DNA of 5,169 nt from Bacteroidota bacterium (GTDB lineage Bacteria > Bacteroidota > Bacteroidia > 2-12-FULL-35-15), in NCBI GenBank assembly GCA_021413595.1, contig JAIOQD010000082.1, positions 1 to 5,169 of the forward strand, read 5' to 3'. The notes under the pieces are model-generated. The model made no database searches and was not told where the DNA came from. It saw nothing but the letters and a program-made list of their open reading frames with translations. Both the position numbers and the translations under genes were made by a program. This document shows positions 1-5,169 of the stretch, piece by piece. Position 1 is the first letter of the stretch. The number at the start of each line of letters is the position of its first letter.

Positions 1-699
1 CAACTTAGCAAAGCTACTGCCCAATATCAACAATTATTAAACTTACTAAAACTCCAATTAGGAATTTCTACTTCTCAATCAATTACTATTGAAGAAACGT
101 TTAATGCATCTTCAGAAGAAATAAAGTATTCCAATAAACCAACCTCAGACATTACTTTGTTTAATACAAAACAACTTCTTTTAAACTCAGAGTTGAAAAC
201 ATTAAAACTATCTCATTTACCATCTTTTTCACTTTATGGCACGTATGGCACCACCGGGTATGGAAACTACAGTGGTACAAATGATTTTTTTAAAACATTT
301 CCTATTGGATTTGCCGGTGTAAAAATGTCGTGGATGATATTTTCAGGAACTTCGTTAGAACATAAAATATTTCAAAAGAGAGAAGAGTTAAAACAAAACA
401 CACTTAGAATAGAGCTCTTAAATGACAAACAAAATGTGCAAATAGAAAATGTACAAATGCAATATACGGTAGCTAAATCAAATCTTTCAAATTCTAAATC
501 GCAATTAGCGTTAGCAGAAACTATTTACTCAAAAACACTTATTCAACAAAAGGAGGGCGTTGCTTCTTTAACAGATGTACTACTTTCGGATAATACACAA
601 AAAGAAGCGCAACAAAATTATTTGTCGGCATTAGTAGATTTAATGAAGGCTGATTTAGAACTTAAAAAAGTTTCAGGAAATATTTTAAATACGAAATAA
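1..699 (+). CDS. TolC-like outer-membrane efflux channel protein, 5'-truncated by window edge
   Basis: This is the C-terminal part (232 residues) of an outer-membrane efflux protein (OEP/TolC family), the trimeric duct through which an RND pump empties to the outside. The frame is open from base 1, so the true start lies upstream; the in-frame TTG at 157 is not a credible start because family-like sequence continues before it. Residues 1-35 look like the end of the first OEP repeat (a helix closing on LKLQLGIS). A second repeat follows: a helix, the strand entry LPSFSLYGTYG (about 73-83), a loop, and the second strand with MSWMIFSG (about 109-116), matching the family's 'pLFdG' signature. A long Gln/Lys/Glu-rich coiled-coil helical pair then runs from about 118 to 225, with the typical EGVASLTDVLLSD turn. 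It contains no cysteine. The adaptor gene follows after 23 bases, so it is very likely the cognate duct of this pump. Family assignment is firm; substrate is unknown. Confidence 0.93.
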   Translation, partial: QLSKATAQYQQLLNLLKLQLGISTSQSITIEETFNASSEEIKYSNKPTSDITLFNTKQLLLNSELKTLKLSHLPSFSLYGTYGTTGYGNYSGTNDFFKTFPIGFAGVKMSWMIFSGTSLEHKIFQKREELKQNTLRIELLNDKQNVQIENVQMQYTVAKSNLSNSKSQLALAETIYSKTLIQQKEGVASLTDVLLSDNTQKEAQQNYLSALVDLMKADLELKKVSGNILNTK

Positions 700-722
700 A
701 TTAACAATTAAAAAAATAGATA
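700..722 (+). promoter_or_regulatory. A/T-rich translation initiation region of the adaptor gene, no Shine-Dalgarno
   Basis: The 23-base gap between the channel and adaptor genes is almost entirely A and T. It carries a run of A residues and TAGATA (717-722) directly before the ATG. There is no GGAG-like site. Bacteroidota commonly start translation from A-rich, unstructured leaders without Shine-Dalgarno pairing, so this is the probable ribosome entry region; that role is inferred. No promoter or hairpin is visible in the gap, supporting co-transcription. Confidence 0.45.
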
Positions 723-1772
723 ATGAAAAAGGTTTTATACATCATCATACCATTAGCAATAATTGCAATTGTGATAATTAAATTGAAAAACAATAAAGAC
801 ATCGTAAAAGATAAAGTTTATCAATACGATAAGGAGCAAGCTATTAACGTTACAGTTGAAACTATTAAAGCTGAAATGATTGGCGCAGAATTTTCATACT
901 CAGGCACATTTGAACCTAATAAGGAGACTAAACTTAGTGCAGAGATACAAGGTAAAATAAATGATGTTTTTGTTGACGTAGGAAGTTCTGTATTGAAGGG
1001 ACAATCCTTAATTCAATTAGATAACTCATTATTAAAATTGCAATTGCAAACGGCTGAGGTTCAAATTGAAGGATTGGAAGCCGATGTAAAACGCTTTACA
1101 GTTTTGGCAAATGCAGATGCTGTGCAGGGGATTCAAGTAGAGAAGGCTGAATTGGGTTTAAAATCTGCTAAAATTCAAAGAGCAACCTTACTTGAACAAA
1201 TTAATAAAACAACAATAAAAGCACCTTTTGAAGGACTTGTAACAGCCAAGCTTACTGAGGAGGGGGCGTTTGCCGCTCCCGGAGTTCCTTTGCTTCAAAT
1301 TACAGACATTACAAAATTAAAATTTACAGTTAATGTTTCCGAAAACGATTTGAATCTATTTGACTTAAATCAAGTTTTCTCAATTGGTACAGATGTATAT
1401 CCTGATATTTTATTGTCAGGAAAAGCTAGTATGATAGGGAGTAAAGCAAATATGGGTAGTAGCTTTCCTATTCAATTTATAGTGAATAATACTTCTGATT
1501 TAAAAATTAAATCAGGAATGTTTGGTAAAGTGAATTTAAAAAGTGAGAAGCAAAAATTAGGAATTATTATTCCTGCCTCGGCAATTATAGGCTCTGCAAA
1601 TCAGACACAAGTATATAAAGTTGAGAAAGGGAAAGCTATTCTACATAGCGTTACAATTGCACAAAAAATAAAAAACAAAGTTGTAGTATCAAGTGGATTA
1701 AATGAAGGCGATGTAATCGTAACAAATGGATTTATTAATCTTTTTAACGATGCAAACGTAACTGTTAACTAA
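723..1772 (+). CDS. RND efflux periplasmic adaptor (HlyD/AcrA-type membrane fusion protein)
   Basis: This complete 349-residue protein is the periplasmic adaptor that links the RND permease to the outer-membrane channel. The N-terminus is MKK followed by a hydrophobic segment (about 4-19) and then basic residues. There is no lipobox cysteine, so it is probably held by an uncleaved signal anchor rather than a lipid. A biotinyl-lipoyl-like half motif follows at about 69-100 (GKINDVFVDVGSSVLKGQ region, ending LIQLD). A short alpha-helical hairpin spans about 101-160, and the second lipoyl half carries the hallmark TTIKAPFEGLV (163-173). The beta-barrel domain covers roughly 199-275 and the membrane-proximal domain 280-349, with IIPASAII and LNEGDVIVTNGF motifs. 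Length is slightly below AcrA (about 400), as is usual for compact adaptors. The ATG at 723 is chosen because it directly precedes the basic/hydrophobic anchor and follows an A-rich leader. It contains no cysteine. The permease gene follows after 13 bases. Family is certain; substrate is unknown. Confidence 0.96.
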   Translation: MKKVLYIIIPLAIIAIVIIKLKNNKDIVKDKVYQYDKEQAINVTVETIKAEMIGAEFSYSGTFEPNKETKLSAEIQGKINDVFVDVGSSVLKGQSLIQLDNSLLKLQLQTAEVQIEGLEADVKRFTVLANADAVQGIQVEKAELGLKSAKIQRATLLEQINKTTIKAPFEGLVTAKLTEEGAFAAPGVPLLQITDITKLKFTVNVSENDLNLFDLNQVFSIGTDVYPDILLSGKASMIGSKANMGSSFPIQFIVNNTSDLKIKSGMFGKVNLKSEKQKLGIIIPASAIIGSANQTQVYKVEKGKAILHSVTIAQKIKNKVVVSSGLNEGDVIVTNGFINLFNDANVTVN

Positions 1773-1785
1773 AAAATTAGATAAA
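1773..1785 (+). promoter_or_regulatory. A-rich translation initiation region of the permease gene, no Shine-Dalgarno
   Basis: The 13-base spacer between the adaptor and permease genes is A-rich. It contains TAGATA (1778-1783), the same hexamer found just before the adaptor start, here followed by AA and then the ATG. No purine-rich Shine-Dalgarno core is present. The short gap leaves no room for a promoter or terminator, so the two genes should share one transcript, with translation probably partly coupled. The role is inferred. Confidence 0.4.
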
Positions 1786-4700
1786 ATGAATATTACAGAA
1801 CTATCTATAAAACGTCCCTCGCTGATAATAGTTCTTTTCAGTGTACTAACCTTGTTAGGGGTTATCGGGTATAAAAATTTGAGTTACGAGTTAATGCCCG
1901 ATTTTAATCAGCCTGTTGTGGTTATTAAAACGGTGTATCCCGGTGCAGAACCTGGAGAAGTGGAAACGTCTGTTTCTCGAAAAATTGAAGATGCCCTTTC
2001 AAATTTGGAAGGTGTGGATTATTTGGTAACTAAATCGTTACCAAATGCATCTATCATCATTGCCAATTTAAAATACGGAACAGATTTGGATAAAACCATG
2101 CAGGATGCTCAACGCTATATTGACAATATTCGTAAAGATTTACCGCAGGATATTTTAAGCCCGGTAATGAGTAAGGTTTCTCCAAATGATTTACCAATCA
2201 TGTCAATCAGTGCTACAAGTGATTTACCTGCTACAGCATTTTATCAAAAAATGAAAGATGAGTATCTCCCCCAAATTCAACAAATAAAAGGAGTTGCAGA
2301 ATTAACGATACTTGGAGGCGAAGAAAGGGAGATTCAAGTTAAAGTAAATCAAGATAAATTAAAGCTATATAAGATTTCATTGTATCAAGTAGTTGAATCT
2401 ATTAATCGTTCGGGTTTAGACCTTCCTGCCGGTAAAGTACAAACAGATAAAGAGAATAATTCGGTGCGTTTAACGGGAAAGTTTACAACCATTGATGATA
2501 TAAAAGGTGTTCAAATTGCGATGCCAATGCCTGGCAGTCCTGTATATGTTAAAGATATAGCCAATGTAGTTGATGGCATAAAAGAAACAACATCCATTAG
2601 TCGTTACAATGGAAAGAATGGAATTGGAATTTTATTAAAAAAACAAGGCGATGCCAATGCCGTTGATGTTTCAAAGATGGTTCGTGAAAGATTTAAAAAC
2701 ATTGAAAAACAAAATGCTAATTCGAATGTGAAATTTATCATTGCAGATGATAGTACTGATAATACAATTGCAGCCGTTAATTCAGTTGTATTTGATTTGG
2801 GCTTAGCTGTGGTATTAGTTTCTTTAGTAATGCTTTTGTTTTTACGAAGTTTTAGAAACTCCCTAATTGTAATAATTGCTATTCCCACTTCATTGGTTAC
2901 AGCATTTGCGGTAATGTGGTTGTTGGGTTACACTCTAAATTTAATGACATTGCTTGCCATGTCTTTAATCATCGGCATCTTGGTTGATGATGCGACTGTA
3001 GTGTTGGAAAATATTCAAAAGCATTTGGATATGGATAAAGAAAAGCGAACAGCTTCAATGGATGGACGTATGGAAATTGGATTTTCTGCATTGTCTATCA
3101 CATTGGTTGATGTGGTTGTGTTTTTGCCAATCCTATTCTTACAAGTATTTGTAGCAGATATGTTGAAGCAATTTTCGGTTGTAGTTGTAACATCAACACT
3201 CACCAGTTTATTGGTTGGTTTTACTCTTACTCCTTGGTTAGCATCGAGAATAGGCAAAAAAGAAGATTTGCAACCCACTAACTTCTTTAATCGTTTTTTA
3301 CTTGGCTTTGAACATCAATTAGAAAAATTCACCAATTGGTATGGCAAACAATTAGAATGGATACTGAGTCACAAATTAATTTTTACCGGAATAGTTATTT
3401 TTCTTTTCGCAGTTACTTTGGGTATTATGAAACAAGGCATCATAGGTAAAGAGCTTATTTCAACGGGTGAACAGGGTAAATTTCGTATGAGTTTAGAGTT
3501 TGATAAATCAACATCTATTCAACAAAATAATTTGATTGCGCAAAAGATTGAAACGTATATAATTAAACAACCTGCTGTATCAACTGTTTTTAGTAACATA
3601 GGTGGTCCGAGTACAGGTATTGGAAGTTTAGGAGTTGGCTCAGCTAATAAAACCGAATTTACCATTCAGTTGAAATCTGACAAAGAGAGAAATAAACAAC
3701 CTACTGAGGAGTTTATGAAAAATCTTCGGGAAGAATTAAAAGCAGAGTTTCCGGGTATAAATTATTCTATGGCGGCATTAGGACTGATACCACGTTCTGC
3801 GCCAATTGAAATTACATTAAGTGGAAGTAATTTGGATTTGGTAATGAAAACGGGTAATGATTTAAAATCAGTTATTGAAAAAATTCCGGGTTCGGATAAT
3901 GTTCGTCTATCGGTGGAGCAAGGAAGTCCTGAATATAAAATAATCCCTGACAAAGATAAAATGCAGCGTCTTGGCTTAACAACGGCTTATGTAGGTGTAA
4001 ATTTAAGAACGGCCTTTACAGGAAACGATGATGCTACTTTAACAGAAAATGGAACAGAGTATCCTGTAAGAATTTGGGTTGATGGCTACAACAGACAAAA
4101 CTACGAAGATGTACAACGCCTATCTATCGTTAATCCAATGGGCTTACCTATTGAAGTATCACAGTTTGCAACTGTAGAACGAGATAATTCTCCATCCTTA
4201 TTGGAACGGAAAGACCGGCAGCCGGCAGTTACACTTACTTCCGATGTATTAGGAAGACCATCGGGAACAGTAGCAGATGATGTGGTTGCTTATATTAAAA
4301 ACAACCCACTACCTGAAGGCATTCAAATGACTTGGGGTAGCGATATCAAAAGACAAAACGATAGTTTTGGAGCATTAGGTTCTGTTTTGCTAATTTCATT
4401 TCTTTTGATTTACCTAATTCTGGTGGCTCTATATGATAATTTTATATATCCAATTGTAGTTTTGTTTTCTATTCCTGTGGCTGCGATTGGCGCATTCTTA
4501 GCTTTGAATTTATCGTTAAATAATTTAAGCTTGTTTGCATTACTTGGTTTGATTATGCTTATGGGATTGGTTGTAAAAAATGCGATATTAATCGTTGACT
4601 TTACAAATCAGTTAAAAGCACAAGGAACGCATTATAAAGAAGCATTAATCATTGCTGGCAAAGGGCGTATGCGTCCAATTTTAATGACAACCATTGCTAT

Positions 4701-4884
4701 GATTATTGGTATGCTCCCAATTGCCCTTGGTAAAGGAACAGCAAGTGAATGGAAAAACGGATTGGCTTGGGTAATTATTGGAGGTCTTTTTTCTTCATTA
4801 ATTTTAACTGTTTATTTAGTGCCAATGGTATATTATTTGGTAGATAGATTGAGAGAAAAGATTGCAAATAGAAAAAGTAATTAA
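1786..4884 (+). CDS. RND-family efflux permease, AcrB/HAE-1-like, inner membrane
   Basis: This complete 1032-residue protein is the proton-driven inner-membrane pump, which works as a trimer; AcrB has 1049 residues. The start MNITELSIKRP is typical of the family. It shows the expected 12 membrane helices in two homologous halves: TM1 about 12-29, TM2 334-353, TM3 360-380, TM4 387-407, TM5 433-452, TM6 463-485, TM7 530-547, TM8 865-884, TM9 888-908, TM10 914-937, TM11 966-984 and TM12 992-1017. Two large periplasmic loops (about 30-333 and 548-864) form the porter and docking domains. The relay residues are present by motif match: D401 and D402 in GILVDDATVVLENI, K931 in GLVVKNAILIVDF, and R961 and T968 in GRMRPILMTT, corresponding to AcrB D407, D408, K940, R971 and T978. 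The paired aspartates favour the drug/hydrophobe branch over heavy-metal pumps, but the substrate cannot be predicted. The loop at 604-621 is glycine-rich and lacks phenylalanine. The protein has no cysteine. The next gene starts one base after the stop. Confidence 0.97.
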   Translation: MNITELSIKRPSLIIVLFSVLTLLGVIGYKNLSYELMPDFNQPVVVIKTVYPGAEPGEVETSVSRKIEDALSNLEGVDYLVTKSLPNASIIIANLKYGTDLDKTMQDAQRYIDNIRKDLPQDILSPVMSKVSPNDLPIMSISATSDLPATAFYQKMKDEYLPQIQQIKGVAELTILGGEEREIQVKVNQDKLKLYKISLYQVVESINRSGLDLPAGKVQTDKENNSVRLTGKFTTIDDIKGVQIAMPMPGSPVYVKDIANVVDGIKETTSISRYNGKNGIGILLKKQGDANAVDVSKMVRERFKNIEKQNANSNVKFIIADDSTDNTIAAVNSVVFDLGLAVVLVSLVMLLFLRSFRNSLIVIIAIPTSLVTAFAVMWLLGYTLNLMTLLAMSLIIGILVDDATVVLENIQKHLDMDKEKRTASMDGRMEIGFSALSITLVDVVVFLPILFLQVFVADMLKQFSVVVVTSTLTSLLVGFTLTPWLASRIGKKEDLQPTNFFNRFLLGFEHQLEKFTNWYGKQLEWILSHKLIFTGIVIFLFAVTLGIMKQGIIGKELISTGEQGKFRMSLEFDKSTSIQQNNLIAQKIETYIIKQPAVSTVFSNIGGPSTGIGSLGVGSANKTEFTIQLKSDKERNKQPTEEFMKNLREELKAEFPGINYSMAALGLIPRSAPIEITLSGSNLDLVMKTGNDLKSVIEKIPGSDNVRLSVEQGSPEYKIIPDKDKMQRLGLTTAYVGVNLRTAFTGNDDATLTENGTEYPVRIWVDGYNRQNYEDVQRLSIVNPMGLPIEVSQFATVERDNSPSLLERKDRQPAVTLTSDVLGRPSGTVADDVVAYIKNNPLPEGIQMTWGSDIKRQNDSFGALGSVLLISFLLIYLILVALYDNFIYPIVVLFSIPVAAIGAFLALNLSLNNLSLFALLGLIMLMGLVVKNAILIVDFTNQLKAQGTHYKEALIIAGKGRMRPILMTTIAMIIGMLPIALGKGTASEWKNGLAWVIIGGLFSSLILTVYLVPMVYYLVDRLREKIANRKSN

Positions 4885-4885
4885 C

Positions 4886-5169
4886 ATGAAACAGCTACAC
4901 GTATTTGCACTTGCTTGTTTAGCAATATTCGCACTTTCTTCATTTAATATTCAAAAAGAAGAAACGTATTCTTTAACAGTTGAAGTAAAGGATTTACAAA
5001 ACTCAAAGGGAGTTGTTCAATTTGCTTTATATAATAAAGACGGAACAATCCCTGATGAACATTACAAAAAATGCTGTAAGATATTAAAAGAAAAAATACA
5101 AGATGGTTCATCTAAAGTAACCTTTAGTAATCTTCCTAAAGGTAAGTATGCAATAAATATCCTGCATGA
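4886..5169 (+). CDS. DUF2141-like exported protein, 3'-truncated by window edge
   Basis: The first 94 codons of a small gene run in frame off the window's right edge with no stop. The ATG lies one base after the permease stop codon, so translation is probably coupled and the protein may serve with the pump, though this is inference. Residues 1-20 form a signal peptide (MKQ, then a hydrophobic stretch to about F20). The rest resembles the DUF2141 family of small beta-rich secreted proteins: YSLTVEVKDLQNSKGVVQFALYN split over about 28-50, GTIPDEHY (53-60), KVTFSNLPKGKYAINILH (77-94). The last two bases (GA) fit the family's usual following Asp of an HDEN-type motif. Mature-region cysteines C63 and C64 follow H59. 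DUF2141 proteins are usually about 130-160 residues, so roughly the last third is missing. The family's biochemical function is not established; a role in efflux is not shown. A lipoprotein is unlikely because C11 sits inside the hydrophobic core. Confidence 0.82.
   Translation, partial: MKQLHVFALACLAIFALSSFNIQKEETYSLTVEVKDLQNSKGVVQFALYNKDGTIPDEHYKKCCKILKEKIQDGSSKVTFSNLPKGKYAINILH

Noticed and set aside
157..699. Channel protein starting at the TTG codon at 157
   Set aside because: The same frame is open back to base 1 and the extra 52 residues look like the preceding part of a TolC-family protein, so the gene is simply cut by the window edge.
2604..2888. Minus-strand open frame of 94 codons inside the permease gene
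   Set aside because: It lies wholly opposite the well-conserved TM2-TM3 region of the RND permease, has no recognisable domain and no plausible start signals. It is an antisense shadow.
3015..3278. Minus-strand open frame of 87 codons inside the permease gene
   Set aside because: It is opposite the TM4-TM6 region of the permease; its low-complexity Thr/Asn-rich product is what results from reading hydrophobic codons backwards.
3762..3953. Minus-strand open frame of 63 codons inside the permease gene
   Set aside because: It is short, unrecognisable and fully contained opposite the second periplasmic loop coding region of the permease.
4215..4228. Tandem 7-base repeat CCGGCAG x2, GC-rich against the local background
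   Set aside because: It encodes part of the conserved DRQPAV segment of the permease, so it is explained by coding constraint and is too short to count as a repeat element.
2941..4620. Similar sequence in the two halves of the permease (TM2-TM4 versus TM8-TM10)
   Set aside because: This is the ancient internal duplication shared by all RND permeases, not a recent repeat.
4831..4839. Possible Bacteroidota -7 promoter element (TAnnTTTG) near the end of the permease gene, which could drive the DUF2141-like gene
   Set aside because: The sequence TATTATTTG has one base too many between TA and TTTG and lies in codons for conserved TM12; I could not find a matching -33 element.
4907..4918. Lipobox around C11 of the DUF2141-like protein
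   Set aside because: C11 falls only a few residues into the hydrophobic core, leaving too short a signal segment, and the -3 residue is Ala rather than Leu. A conventional signal peptide fits better.

Overview
The window is one tightly packed, plus-strand operon segment encoding a resistance-nodulation-division (RND) tripartite efflux pump, followed by the start of a small secreted protein. It suggests a member of the Bacteroidota, probably near the flavobacteria, cytophagas or chitinophagas. The DNA is AT-rich, and the translation starts lack Shine-Dalgarno sites and are preceded by A-rich stretches. The RND permease opens with MNITELSIKRP, which is typical of Bacteroidota permeases, and the downstream DUF2141-type protein is also common in that phylum. 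This placement is an inference from style; there is no marker gene here.

Layout: (1) bases 1-699 hold the C-terminal 232 residues of a TolC-like outer-membrane channel protein, whose start lies upstream of the window. (2) After 23 bases comes a complete HlyD/AcrA-type periplasmic adaptor (723-1772). (3) After 13 bases comes a complete AcrB-type inner-membrane RND permease (1786-4884) with its proton-relay residues intact. (4) After a single base, a DUF2141-like exported protein begins at 4886 and runs off the right edge in frame. About 99% of the window is coding. I see no gene-free stretch longer than 23 bases, and no RNA genes, mobile elements, CRISPR arrays, terminators or convincing promoters.

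The first three genes encode all parts of one envelope-spanning machine. The permease takes up substrate from the periplasm or inner-membrane outer leaflet and is driven by the proton gradient. The adaptor bridges it to the TolC-like duct, which opens through the outer membrane. The substrate cannot be read from sequence. The relay pattern (DD in TM4, K in TM10, R and T in TM11) and the lack of obvious metal-binding motifs favour the drug/hydrophobe (HAE-1-like) branch over the heavy-metal branch. The fourth gene is the least understood part: it almost abuts the permease gene and may be co-translated with it, but its family has no established role in efflux.

Overall this looks like an ordinary efflux operon. 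I found no clear evidence of a previously undescribed system. The observations most worth a second look are the closely linked DUF2141-like protein with its H-x3-CC motif, the complete absence of cysteine from the three pump proteins, and a glycine-rich, phenylalanine-free loop where AcrB has its switch loop.
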